Shown here one piece after another: positions 16,794-24,322 of a stretch of DNA of 44,228 nt. Made by a program: the position numbers and the translations under genes. Each line of letters starts with the position of its first letter. Within the stretch, counting starts at the first letter, position 1. The notes beneath the pieces were generated by a model, which saw only the letters and a program-made list of their open reading frames with translations, was not told where the DNA came from and searched no databases. Location: positions 276,221-320,448 of the forward strand of contig CAJFKR010000001.1 of NCBI GenBank assembly GCA_904386005.1, written 5' to 3'. The DNA comes from Candidatus Flemingiibacterium merdigallinarum (GTDB lineage Bacteria; Bacillota; Clostridia; Oscillospirales; CAG-272).

Positions 16794-18257
16794 ATGCGTA
16801 ATCGCATCAGTGCGCTCATATTATCAGCACCGCTTACAGCGACCTGTCTGTTCGCCTCGTGCGGCGAGGCGGCTGACGATGATCTACAGACTGACTTGTC
16901 GGACAGCGGCACGACTGCCCAAACCGAAGAAGTGCCGGAACTTGACAAATTGGAAAATGTTGACTACGAGGGCTATACCTTCAAAATAATCTTCAACGAC
17001 ACCGAGAATTTCGCAATGGATATCGAAACCGCAGGCGAGGAAACCGGAGACATTATGAACGACACGGTGTATGCGCGCAATCTCGCGGTCGAGGAGAAGT
17101 TCAACATCAAGATTGAGAGCACAGGCGACGTCAACGACAACCTTTTGCAGACGGTCAAGGAATCGGTCATGGCGGGCGATGAGCCGTATGACTTTTACTT
17201 CTCCGACTGTCACGCCGCCGCGCTCGCGCCCGAGGGCTATTTCTACGAGCTGAACTCGCTGCCCGGACTCGACCTCAGCAATCCGTGGTGGGACAAGGCG
17301 GGTATTGAAGGTATGTCGGTCGGCAACAAGCTCTATTTAATGACCGGCGACATCAGCCCGAGCTCGCTGCTCACATCATCCTGTATGGTGTTCAACAAGA
17401 ACCTGCACGACGACGCCGGAATTGAATATCCGTATGATATGGTCAGAAACGGTGAGTGGACGATAATCAAACTGGCCGAGATAACCGCCGACCTGACGCT
17501 TGACCTGAACGGCGACGGCGAATACAAGCTGGGCGACGATGTGTTCGGCTATTCGAGCTGGATGTGCGACTCGCCGTTCTCGCTGTTCTACGGCGCGGGC
17601 GGAATGCTGACCACGAAGGGCTCGGACGACATACCGGTCGTCGACTTCGATATGGACAAAATCTCGAGCATTTACAAATATATGTATCGAATAATCATCA
17701 CGAACAACTCGTATTTCGTGACCGACCTTTCGCTCTACGAGACCTTCGCGCAGTGCTTCAACGACGGCGGAGCTTACTACTGCGACATCACTCTCGCGAA
17801 AATCGACCGCTTCCTGCGCGATATGGATGACGATTTCGGAATTATTCCGATACCGAAGTATGACGAGAATCAGGCGGAATATCTGTCCTGCGTCAACGCC
17901 GCCGGCGGCTTCCAGTACGTTCCGTCGAACGCGTCCAACCCTGAACGCACCGGCCGCATAGTCGAAGCCCTCGCAGCCGGAGCATACGACTCGGTGACGC
18001 CGATAATCTATGAGGTCATAACCAAGACTCGCAACTCCCGCGACGAGGATTCGGCGGAAATGGTCGATCTGATTGTCAAGAATCGTGTATTCGACCCCTA
18101 TTATGTCAATCTCATCACCGGATATGGCTTCATGCAGGACGCTTTGGTCGCGAAAAGCGAGTCGATAGTCTCGCGGCTCGAGTCCTACCGCACAAGTGGC
18201 GCGGCGGCGATGGAGAAAATAGTCGAGGCGTATCAGACGATGGATTCCGCAGAATGA
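16794..18257 (+). CDS. Extracellular solute-binding lipoprotein (tandem copy 2)
   Basis: This 487-residue lipoprotein is a close paralogue of the preceding gene, colinear along its whole length, and clearly arose by tandem duplication. It has a lipobox (LFASC), an acidic linker and conserved blocks such as DLSNPWWD, SSCMVFNK, ETFAQCFNDGGAYY, GIIPIPKYDE and LIVKNRVFDPYY. Conservation is highest in the middle and C-terminal halves and low in the linker. An in-frame TTG lies six codons upstream, but ATG at 16794 is better placed after GGGAG. The pair is co-transcribed and ends at the terminator at 18325. The copies may bind different but related oligosaccharides. Confidence 0.88.
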   Translation: MRNRISALILSAPLTATCLFASCGEAADDDLQTDLSDSGTTAQTEEVPELDKLENVDYEGYTFKIIFNDTENFAMDIETAGEETGDIMNDTVYARNLAVEEKFNIKIESTGDVNDNLLQTVKESVMAGDEPYDFYFSDCHAAALAPEGYFYELNSLPGLDLSNPWWDKAGIEGMSVGNKLYLMTGDISPSSLLTSSCMVFNKNLHDDAGIEYPYDMVRNGEWTIIKLAEITADLTLDLNGDGEYKLGDDVFGYSSWMCDSPFSLFYGAGGMLTTKGSDDIPVVDFDMDKISSIYKYMYRIIITNNSYFVTDLSLYETFAQCFNDGGAYYCDITLAKIDRFLRDMDDDFGIIPIPKYDENQAEYLSCVNAAGGFQYVPSNASNPERTGRIVEALAAGAYDSVTPIIYEVITKTRNSRDEDSAEMVDLIVKNRVFDPYYVNLITGYGFMQDALVAKSESIVSRLESYRTSGAAAMEKIVEAYQTMDSAE

Positions 18258-18324
18258 CGGTGTAATCAGCCAACTGCTTACTGGCTGAATGGAATAAGTA
18301 ATTCCTTCCTTAAACAAATAAACA

Positions 18325-18356
18325 AGACCTGACCGCAAGGTCAGGTCTGATTTTTT
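18325..18356 (+). terminator. Rho-independent terminator of the tandem lipoprotein operon
   Basis: AGACCTGACC pairs perfectly with GGTCAGGTCT around a GCAA tetraloop, followed by a run of six T. Confidence 0.92.
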
Positions 18357-18394
18357 ATGGATTTATAAATGGGTGTGGATTAATCTTGAAAGTA

Positions 18395-19324
18395 TTATTC
18401 GGCGAACATCGGCGTCGAAAGGTAGCGGTCGCCGGTGTCGGGGAGCAGCGCGACTATGAGTTTGCCCTTGTTTTCGGGGCGCTCGGCGAGCAGCTTTGCG
18501 GCGTAGACCGCGGCGCCCGATGTGATTCCGACGAGGATTCCCTCCGACTTCGCGAGCGCGGCTCCGGTCTTGTACGCGTCGTCGTCATCGATAGTCAGCA
18601 CCTCGTCAATGACCGCGAGGTCGAGGTTGTCCGGCTTGAAGCCCGCGCCGATTCCTTGAAGTCCGTGCGCTCCGGCTCTGCCCTCAGTGAGATAGGGCGA
18701 GCCGCTCGGCTCAAACGCGACAATCTTCACATCGGGATTCATGCGCTTCAGATAGCGACCGGTGCCGCTGACCGTTCCGCCCGTACCGGCTCCGGCGACG
18801 AAGATGTCGACTCGACCGTCGGTGTCGCGCCAGATCTCCGGTCCGGTCGTTTCGTAGTGTGCGCGCGGATTCGCGGGATTGTCGAACTGTCCGGGAATGA
18901 AGCTGCCGGGAATCGACTTCGCGAGCTCGTTCGCCTTGGCAATCGCCGCGGTCATACCGCCCGCGCCGTCGGTCAGAACGAGCTCGGCTCCGTACGCCGC
19001 GAGCAGACGGCGGCGCTCGACGCTCATCGTCTCGGGCATTGTGAGTATCAGTCTGTATCCGCGCGCCGCGGCGATGGCGGCGAGTCCGATTCCGGTGTTG
19101 CCGCTGGTCGGCTCGATTATTGTCGCTCCGGGTTTGAGCAGTCCGCGCTGTTCGGCGTCGTCTATCATGTAGAGCGCGACGCGGTCCTTGACGCTTCCGG
19201 CGGGATTCAGGTATTCGAGCTTAGCCAGAATCGTCGCGTCGAGGCGGTTGGACTTTTCATAGTTAACGAGCTCGACGAGCGGCGTGCTGCCGATAAGCTC
19301 GGCGATATTCTTGCGTATGTTCAT
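18395..19324 (-). CDS. cysK: Cysteine synthase (O-acetylserine sulfhydrylase)
   Basis: This 309-residue PLP enzyme makes cysteine from O-acetylserine and sulfide. The PLP lysine is Lys46 in NPAGSVKDR. The substrate loop TSGNTGIGLA, the phosphate-binding GTGGTVSGTGRYL and the C-terminal GITSGAAV motif are all present, and length is normal. The ATG has AAAGG at good spacing. A full-consensus promoter lies just upstream, and the gene stands alone, divergent from the alpha/beta hydrolase gene. No CymR box or T-box was recognised in the short leader. Confidence 0.95.
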   Translation of the reverse strand: MNIRKNIAELIGSTPLVELVNYEKSNRLDATILAKLEYLNPAGSVKDRVALYMIDDAEQRGLLKPGATIIEPTSGNTGIGLAAIAAARGYRLILTMPETMSVERRRLLAAYGAELVLTDGAGGMTAAIAKANELAKSIPGSFIPGQFDNPANPRAHYETTGPEIWRDTDGRVDIFVAGAGTGGTVSGTGRYLKRMNPDVKIVAFEPSGSPYLTEGRAGAHGLQGIGAGFKPDNLDLAVIDEVLTIDDDDAYKTGAALAKSEGILVGITSGAAVYAAKLLAERPENKGKLIVALLPDTGDRYLSTPMFAE

Positions 19325-19372
19325 AATATTTATCCTTTCATTGCGGAAATTGCCGCATATATTCGTGATATT

Positions 19373-19401
19373 ATTATAGCACCGAGCGGCGGCGGTGTCA
19401 A
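19373..19401 (-). promoter_or_regulatory. Consensus sigma-A promoter of cysK
   Basis: On the minus strand TTGACA and TATAAT are both perfect and separated by 17 bp. The leader is only about 40 nt. Confidence 0.9.
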
Positions 19402-19439
19402 GTGCGCGCGATTGCGAAAAGCGACAATAAAATAAACTA

Positions 19440-19468
19440 TTGACAAACTCGGTGGCGGGTGGTATAGT
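19440..19468 (+). promoter_or_regulatory. Sigma-A promoter of the alpha/beta hydrolase gene
   Basis: TTGACA and TATAGT are 17 bp apart. The promoter is back-to-back with that of cysK, with 38 bp between the two -35 boxes. Confidence 0.85.
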
Positions 19469-19500
19469 TATAATATCAATCACGTAAAGGAGATGTGGCT

Positions 19501-20586
19501 ATGTACAGAGAGGACAAGCTTGCCGCGCTGCCCTACAGACGGCGGATATTAGCTGAAACAAACGCGTATATCGAGCGTATGCGCGGAGAATGCGATGAGC
19601 GCAGACGAAAGTTTTTCGTCCGCGATATGTCGACGCCGCTCGATTATATGCTGTCCTCGGCGCCGCTGCGCGAGGAATTTGTGAAGATGCTCGGCCGGCC
19701 GCTCGACGGGTATGCCGCGCAGTCCTACCGGCAACTCGACGGGAATGACAGGAAGCCTTCCGAGAAATACGAGCTTATAAAGGTCGGCGACGACGAATTC
19801 GGCTCGATATACCGGCTCTGGGTCGAGGTCGACGCGGGGCTGTATTCGTATGGGCTGCTGTTTCTGCCGAACATCGTCGAGGGGCGGGAGTATCCGTTTG
19901 TTGCCGCGCTGCACGGCGGACTCGGCACGTGTGAGATTGTGTCGTCGTTCTACGACAGCGCGAATTACAACGATATGGTGAATCGAATCCGCCGCCGCGG
20001 CGAGTTCATCGTATACGCGCCGCAGCTGATGCTCTGGGGCGAAAATTACAACGAGGAAAAGTCGGACGACTCGAATCACCTCGGGTTTGACATTCTCTTA
20101 AAGCAGACCGGCGGGTCGATAGCCGCGCTCGAAATTTTCAAGATTTTGAAAACGGTCGACTTCATCACGGCGAAATATCCGGTCGACGCAGAGCGAATGG
20201 GTATCGTCGGGCTGTCGTACGGCGGGTTCTACACCTTGTTCACCGCCGCCGCCGACACGCGCTGGAGGTGCGCGCTGTCGTCCTGCTTCTTCAACGACCG
20301 CTACAAGTACGCGTGGGGCGACTGGGTCTGGTTCGACTCTGCGTCGAAGTTCCTCGACGTCGAGGTCGCGGAGCTGGTCTGTCCGTGCGCGCTGTGTATA
20401 CAGGTCGGCGAGTCGGACGAGCTGTTCGACGTGAAGTCAGCCGAGCGGCTCGCGGGAGAGGTGCGCGGCTGCTACGAGCGACTCGGTATCGGCGAGCGGT
20501 TCAGATTCTCGGTGAAGCCGGGCGGGCATCAGTTCAGTCCGGACGAGGACGATATCGATTTCTTTGTAAAGCGGCTGACAGAATAA
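19501..20586 (+). CDS. Alpha/beta hydrolase (acetyl-xylan-esterase/dienelactone-hydrolase-like)
   Basis: This 361-residue cytosolic hydrolase has a family-like nucleophile elbow GLSYGG with Ser239. The acid is likely Asp306 (GESDELF) and the base His343 (GGHQF). An oxyanion-hole segment (ALHGG) lies near residue 140. The N-terminal 100 residues form a helical lid-like extension, as in the large acetyl esterase/abhydrolase group. Of two in-frame starts, ATG at 19501 is 8 nt after AAAGGAG, while GTG at 19495 is too close. With neighbouring glycosidases an esterase that removes acyl groups from sugars is plausible, but the substrate is not known. Confidence 0.82.
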   Translation: MYREDKLAALPYRRRILAETNAYIERMRGECDERRRKFFVRDMSTPLDYMLSSAPLREEFVKMLGRPLDGYAAQSYRQLDGNDRKPSEKYELIKVGDDEFGSIYRLWVEVDAGLYSYGLLFLPNIVEGREYPFVAALHGGLGTCEIVSSFYDSANYNDMVNRIRRRGEFIVYAPQLMLWGENYNEEKSDDSNHLGFDILLKQTGGSIAALEIFKILKTVDFITAKYPVDAERMGIVGLSYGGFYTLFTAAADTRWRCALSSCFFNDRYKYAWGDWVWFDSASKFLDVEVAELVCPCALCIQVGESDELFDVKSAERLAGEVRGCYERLGIGERFRFSVKPGGHQFSPDEDDIDFFVKRLTE

Positions 20587-20595
20587 ACAATGCCG

Positions 20596-20620
20596 CCGTC
20601 GGTTATAGACGACGGTTTTC
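20596..20620 (+). terminator. Short terminator after the hydrolase gene
   Basis: CCGTCG pairs with CGACGG around an 8-nt loop, followed by TTTTC. Confidence 0.65.
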
Positions 20621-20662
20621 TATATGGCAAATTCGCGTATTTATTATAATCGACCGGCGAGC

Positions 20663-21301
20663 TTACTCCGGCTTATGACGTATATAGTATATGAACGAAT
20701 ACAGCGTCGGCAGCAGGTCGGCTAGCAGCATTAATCCGATGTACAGCCAGAACAGTCCGAGAAAAGACAGCGCGAGTATAAGTATGCCGCAGATAGTATA
20801 AGTCCAGCCGGCGAAACGGTGCGTGCAATTCCAGTTGTCCGCGTTGTCAAGCGTCCACGGCACGCGGATGCCGAGCGTATAGTTTGGGCTGCATTTCGGC
20901 AGATAGTTCCCGAGAATCACGCAGACAAAGCCGAGCAGCAGACCTACGATGACATTGACGCTCAGATTGACGCCGAACGCGTACATATATACCACCGCGC
21001 CTAAGAACAGCGAGCTTATCGGCACAATCCAGATTGCCATAGTCAGCGGCTTTCTGCCGATGGCGTGGTATTTCGGGTCATACGATATGCCGGCAATGAC
21101 AAGTATGTGCAGACCGAGCATTATCAGCGGTATAGTGAATACCGCGAAATCCTTTGTGCTGTAGCCGTCGGCGACGCCGTTGGTGTTGAAGTGAATCGCG
21201 ATTTTATCCGGCAGGATGTTCCACATCGCGAGTCCGACGACAATCGGCAGAAGCGTAATTATCGAAGTTATGATTATAAGCAGTTTGTGTTGTTTGAACA
21301 T
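20663..21301 (-). CDS. sdpI: SdpI-family membrane protein (DUF1648 domain)
   Basis: This 212-residue polytopic membrane protein has about six hydrophobic segments. The N-terminal part carries the DUF1648 signature (IAIHFNTNGVADGYSTK), and the C-terminal half has the SdpI/YhfL pattern (YTLGIRVPWTLDNADNWNCTHRFAG). In Bacillus subtilis SdpI gives immunity to the SDP toxin and sequesters the repressor SdpR at the membrane. The ATG has AAAGGAAC upstream and lies 20 bp after the stop of an ArsR-type repressor gene, reproducing the sdpR-sdpI arrangement. No sdpABC toxin genes are in the window, so the activating signal may be a foreign peptide or envelope stress. Confidence 0.9.
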   Translation of the reverse strand: MFKQHKLLIIITSIITLLPIVVGLAMWNILPDKIAIHFNTNGVADGYSTKDFAVFTIPLIMLGLHILVIAGISYDPKYHAIGRKPLTMAIWIVPISSLFLGAVVYMYAFGVNLSVNVIVGLLLGFVCVILGNYLPKCSPNYTLGIRVPWTLDNADNWNCTHRFAGWTYTICGILILALSFLGLFWLYIGLMLLADLLPTLYSFIYYIRHKPE

Positions 21302-21321
21302 TATAATTGTTCCTTTCAAGG

Positions 21322-21606
21322 CTATTCGGAGCGGTTCTGCTTCGATTCGGTCGATTGACCGAGTTCGGTCACCCAGACAATGATGTCCTCGAGCACCGAG
21401 GTGTTGAGCTCGTAGTAGATGAATTTCCCCTCGCGTGTGTCGCGTATCAGGTCGGCTTCGCGAAGTATCGACAGGTGTCTTGATATCGCCGCGCCGCTGA
21501 TGTCGAAACGCGACGCGATTTTTCCGGCAGGCAGGCGTCCGGATTGTAACAGCGCGAGTATCTCACGGCGGGTCGGGTCGCTGATTGCCTGTAGGGTCTG
21601 TTGCAG
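21322..21606 (-). CDS. sdpR: ArsR-family repressor (SdpR-like) with a disrupted start codon
   Basis: This is a winged-helix ArsR/SdpR-type repressor of about 94 residues. The motif AISDPTRREILALL opens the domain, and the recognition helix lies in DISGAAISRHLSILREADL. No metal-binding ELCxCDL motif is present, as expected for SdpR. No ATG, GTG or TTG is available in frame: a TGA lies five codons before the CTG annotated here. Where the start should be, 9 nt after GGAG, the minus strand reads ATCG instead of ATG, so one extra base (plus-strand G21611) may have split the start codon. It sits between a strong promoter with a 33-bp palindrome and sdpI. Confidence 0.75.
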   Translation of the reverse strand: MQQTLQAISDPTRREILALLQSGRLPAGKIASRFDISGAAISRHLSILREADLIRDTREGKFIYYELNTSVLEDIIVWVTELGQSTESKQNRSE

Positions 21607-21632
21607 TCCCGATTTTAGTCAGCTCCTTTCGG

Positions 21633-21665
21633 TATATTTAACATTTAACTTAAATGTTAAATATA
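21633..21665. promoter_or_regulatory. 33-bp perfect palindromic operator of the sdpR-sdpI operon
   Basis: Sixteen-base arms, without a mismatch, surround one central base at 21649; each arm contains ATTTAACATTTAA. It touches the -10 box on the minus strand and covers the expected transcription start. Such a site fits dimeric ArsR-type autorepression. That SdpR binds here is inferred from position. Confidence 0.85.
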
Positions 21666-21693
21666 GTATAGCACAGGCGCGGAGATTTGTCAA
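21665..21693 (-). promoter_or_regulatory. Sigma-A promoter of sdpR-sdpI
   Basis: On the minus strand TTGACA and TATACT are 17 bp apart, directly next to the palindromic operator. Confidence 0.88.
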
Positions 21694-21735
21694 GAGGGAA
21701 TTCTATATAGCTGTCGTTAAAATGCGCATGATTTG

Positions 21736-21775
21736 AAAAACGCCTGACGGTCGCGGCCGTCAGGCGATATTTTTG
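21736..21775. terminator. Bidirectional terminator
   Basis: CGCCTGACGG pairs perfectly with CCGTCAGGCG around a 6-nt loop. On the minus strand TTTTTC follows, which would end the zinc-ribbon gene transcript. On the plus strand ATATTTTTG follows. Confidence 0.8.
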
Positions 21776-21797
21776 ATATTTTGATATAAGAGATATT

Positions 21798-21947
21798 TTA
21801 GAAAAAGACTACATACGAAAATATGAGCGCGCCGATTCCCACGGCAAAGCAGAGATACGCGCCGAGCTTCTGCAGGAGAAGCCAGAGATATGACGGGCTC
21901 GGGTCAGCGTTGAGGTAAAATCGGAAATCCAGCGTTTCGAGCAGCCA
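21798..21947 (-). pseudogene. In-frame coding tail beyond an amber stop
   Basis: After the TAG at 21948-21950 the same frame stays open for 49 codons to a TAA at 21798. It reads as credible protein, beginning WLLETLDFRFYLNADPSPS and ending in a hydrophobic segment (AYLCFAVGIGALIFSYVV). This suggests the zinc-ribbon protein was once about 200 residues with an extra membrane segment. A CAG to TAG change is the simplest explanation; read-through or a sequence error are alternatives. Confidence 0.6.
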
Positions 21948-22400
21948 CTACACCTTTGGAAACAGCAGCATGAACGCCGAGACGAACAGCGTGCATATCG
22001 CTGTCACCGCGCCGCCGCCGGCTTCGTTGACCTCGCGCTGCCGCTGCGAGTTGCTGCCGGAAATCCGAAAGAAGTCGTCGGGTGAGATTGAATCGTTATT
22101 CGAAAAATACATATTCCCCACGTCCGCCGCGTCGATTTTGTCCTGTTCGCCGCCGACCAGATACAGCATGACAATCGCGGCGACAATGCCGACAATACAG
22201 ACCACGGCTAATATCCGGTCGCGCATCGGGACATAAAAATCCTCCGCGCGCTCGGACAAACCGTCGAGCTTGTCGTCGAGCATATCCTCGAGCGCGGCCT
22301 CCGACTTATCGTCGAGCGAAGACCCGAGCGGAGCGCCGCAGTCTATGCAGGTCATTCGCGAATCCTTCTGCACCGCGCCGCAGTGGCTGCATTTTTTCAT
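21948..22400 (-). CDS. Zinc-ribbon membrane protein, probably truncated by an amber codon
   Basis: This is a 150-residue protein with an N-terminal zinc ribbon (CSHCG then CIDCGAP), an acidic helical stretch (about 27-55), a transmembrane segment (ILAVVCIVGIVAAIVMLYLV), a polar region and a second hydrophobic segment that ends at a TAG. The ATG follows a strong GGAGGTG. Two CxxC pairs with a short linker are typical of the zinc-ribbon membrane proteins common in Bacillota, whose functions are mostly unknown. The gene is the second of a two-gene minus-strand unit after the small protein at 22466. Confidence 0.75.
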   Translation of the reverse strand: MKKCSHCGAVQKDSRMTCIDCGAPLGSSLDDKSEAALEDMLDDKLDGLSERAEDFYVPMRDRILAVVCIVGIVAAIVMLYLVGGEQDKIDAADVGNMYFSNNDSISPDDFFRISGSNSQRQREVNEAGGGAVTAICTLFVSAFMLLFPKV

Positions 22401-22465
22401 CCTGGCACCTCCCGAATGGTCTTAATTGCGGTTTTCATATGGTACTTTACAGTACCATGGTCGTT

Positions 22466-22741
22466 TCAGAGTATATAGACAGTTCCGGCATCATAGAGCT
22501 GACGGTCGAATATCTCGGCTATCGTGACGCCGTCGATGAGCTGACACGATACCTTGTGTACAAGCGCGTCGAAATCGTCGATGTGGCAGAGCGTGACGGT
22601 ATTGCCGTCGCTGTCACAGCAGAAATGCCAGTCGCCGCCGCTGTTGGTGACCGAATACTGCTTGCCGCGATATCCGAATTCGAGCTCGCGACCGTGTGAA
22701 AGACTGTCGCTGATTATGTCAAATGTAATAATTTCCGGCAA
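22466..22741 (-). CDS. Small conserved-type protein, 91 residues, TTG start
   Basis: The frame starts at TTG, 10 nt after a strong AAAGGAG and behind a perfect promoter. The protein is soluble and beta-rich; the segment LEFGYRGKQYSVTNSGGDWHFCCD resembles small single-domain proteins common in Clostridia with no known function (the family is not identified here). It is followed at 65 bp by the zinc-ribbon gene on the same strand. No catalytic motif is visible. Confidence 0.7.
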   Translation of the reverse strand: MPEIITFDIISDSLSHGRELEFGYRGKQYSVTNSGGDWHFCCDSDGNTVTLCHIDDFDALVHKVSCQLIDGVTIAEIFDRQLYDAGTVYIL

Positions 22742-22772
22742 TGTGCATCTGCTCCTTTGTACCGCTGTCTAT

Positions 22773-22801
22773 ATTATATCATTGTCGCGCTGATATGTCA
22801 A
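22773..22801 (-). promoter_or_regulatory. Consensus sigma-A promoter of the small-protein/zinc-ribbon unit
   Basis: On the minus strand TTGACA and TATAAT are both perfect, with a 17-bp spacer; the leader is about 25 nt. Confidence 0.9.
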
Positions 22802-22820
22802 TAATTAATATATAATTTAC

Positions 22821-22854
22821 AAAAACACACCCTCCCCGGGCTTGCGGAGAGGGT
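22821..22854 (-). terminator. Terminator of the FAD oxidoreductase/lipoprotein operon
   Basis: On the minus strand CCCTCTCCG pairs with CGGGGAGGG (one G-U pair) around a short loop, and GTGTGTTTTTG follows. Confidence 0.75.
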
Positions 22855-22869
22855 ATGTAAAAAAGTGGA

Positions 22870-24273
22870 TTATTTGACCGCTTCCCAGAGCTCATCGTAG
22901 TGAGCCTCGTATTTCGCGCGGTTCTGTTCGTAGAAGGATACAAGGTCGGTGCTGCCCTTGTTTAATAGCGTGCCGACCGACGAATAGTTGCCGATGAAGT
23001 TGTCGAAGCAGAGCCCGATGTCGTAAACAAGTCCGTCAAAGATGATGTCGAGCATCTCGGACGACTGCTCGTCGCGGACAAATTTCGAGTCGAGCAGCTT
23101 GTCATAATAAGCCGGCATCAAGGTCGACTGCGAGTAGTAGGCCATTGTCTCGAGCACCGCGCCGCACAGCTCCTTGTCCTTTGCCGAAATCGGCACGCAG
23201 ACAAGTCCGTTCCAGACCGACGAATAGTAGCCGTCCTGATTCTCGTCGTACTTCGGGAACGGGATGATTCCGAAATCGGTCGGGTAGTCGCGCAGTATCT
23301 GCAATTTCAGCAGCACCTGCGTGCCAAACAGGACGTTGCCCTCGCCGAAGTTCTCGTTGGTTATCTCAGTGTTGCCGTCGCGGTAGATGTAGTCGTAGAG
23401 CTTTGTAGTGATTGTGTGCAGCTTCTCGCTGCCGAGCGTCAGCTCGAAGCCGTCGTCGCCCTTGGTGACGAACAGCTCGCCCGACGCGTGTACAAACGAT
23501 GTCGCGAGTCCGGTGTTCGACAGGTCGGAGAACGCGTAGGCGTCGTTCTCGTCCATGACCGTATTGCCGTCGAGGTCGCGCACCGCGTCCTTGGTGTAGC
23601 TGCCGAGCGTGTCGAGCGTCCATTCGCCGCTCCGCACCGTCTCGTAGATGTCCGGCAGTCCGTATTCGTTCATCAGCTGCTTGTTGAACACAATCACGCG
23701 CGCGTTCGGGACAATGAGGTCGCCGGCGGCGTAGAACAGCTTATCCTTGATTGACAGCGTCTCGGTGAAGCTGTTGTTCCACCAGGATTTCGTAAAGTCG
23801 ACATATTCGAGCTCGGACAGGTCAGAAAGGTATTCTGACACGACCAGCTGCGAAATCGATTTCAGTATGTGCGGCGAGATCAGGTCATAGCGCGCGTCTC
23901 CCGACATCACGTCCTTCGACACCGGCGTATACATCTCGATACCGTCGATATTCTCGACAACGAGGTCGATGTTCAGCTGCTCCTCGGTCTTGGTGTTGCG
24001 GTCGTATATCGCGTCGTCCATGATATCGCCGGTCTGTTCGGCGTCCTCGATGTAGGTATAGCGCACGTCCTCGTCGCAGGCGAGGATCACGAATTCGCGT
24101 CCCTCGAAGTCGAGCTCGGGCACGTCGAAGCTCTCAGCGGTCTCGGCGACCGAGGTGGTAGATTCGTTCGCGTCGTTCGTGCCGGTAGTCTCGCTGCTGT
24201 CACCAGCGGCTTCACCGCAGGAAGCGAGCAGCAACAGAGCCGTTATCAGGCTGACAAGGCGAAATTTTTTCAT
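22870..24273 (-). CDS. Extracellular solute-binding lipoprotein
   Basis: This 467-residue lipoprotein has a clean signal peptide with lipobox LLASC, a Ser/Thr/Glu linker, and a domain related to the other binding proteins here (TGDIMDDAIYDRN, KSWWNNS, FGIIPFPKYDENQDGYYSS, KFVRDEQSSEMLDIIFDGLVYD). The ATG at 24273 lacks a nearby ribosome binding site; an AGGAGG lies about 34 nt upstream with no start codon after it, so expression may rely on coupling or RNA folding. The gene follows the FAD oxidoreductase gene by about 50 bp in the same operon. The likely ligand is a carbohydrate. Confidence 0.88.
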   Translation of the reverse strand: MKKFRLVSLITALLLLASCGEAAGDSSETTGTNDANESTTSVAETAESFDVPELDFEGREFVILACDEDVRYTYIEDAEQTGDIMDDAIYDRNTKTEEQLNIDLVVENIDGIEMYTPVSKDVMSGDARYDLISPHILKSISQLVVSEYLSDLSELEYVDFTKSWWNNSFTETLSIKDKLFYAAGDLIVPNARVIVFNKQLMNEYGLPDIYETVRSGEWTLDTLGSYTKDAVRDLDGNTVMDENDAYAFSDLSNTGLATSFVHASGELFVTKGDDGFELTLGSEKLHTITTKLYDYIYRDGNTEITNENFGEGNVLFGTQVLLKLQILRDYPTDFGIIPFPKYDENQDGYYSSVWNGLVCVPISAKDKELCGAVLETMAYYSQSTLMPAYYDKLLDSKFVRDEQSSEMLDIIFDGLVYDIGLCFDNFIGNYSSVGTLLNKGSTDLVSFYEQNRAKYEAHYDELWEAVK

Positions 24274-24322
24274 AGTTATATATTCGGAGATTGATTCCGA
24301 TTTCCTCCTGTTCAGTATATAT

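Noticed and set aside
21948-21950. Reassignment of TAG to an amino acid in this genome
   Set aside because: The SdpR-like gene ends with TAG at a natural family length, so a recoded amber codon is unlikely; a local mutation explains the single case better.
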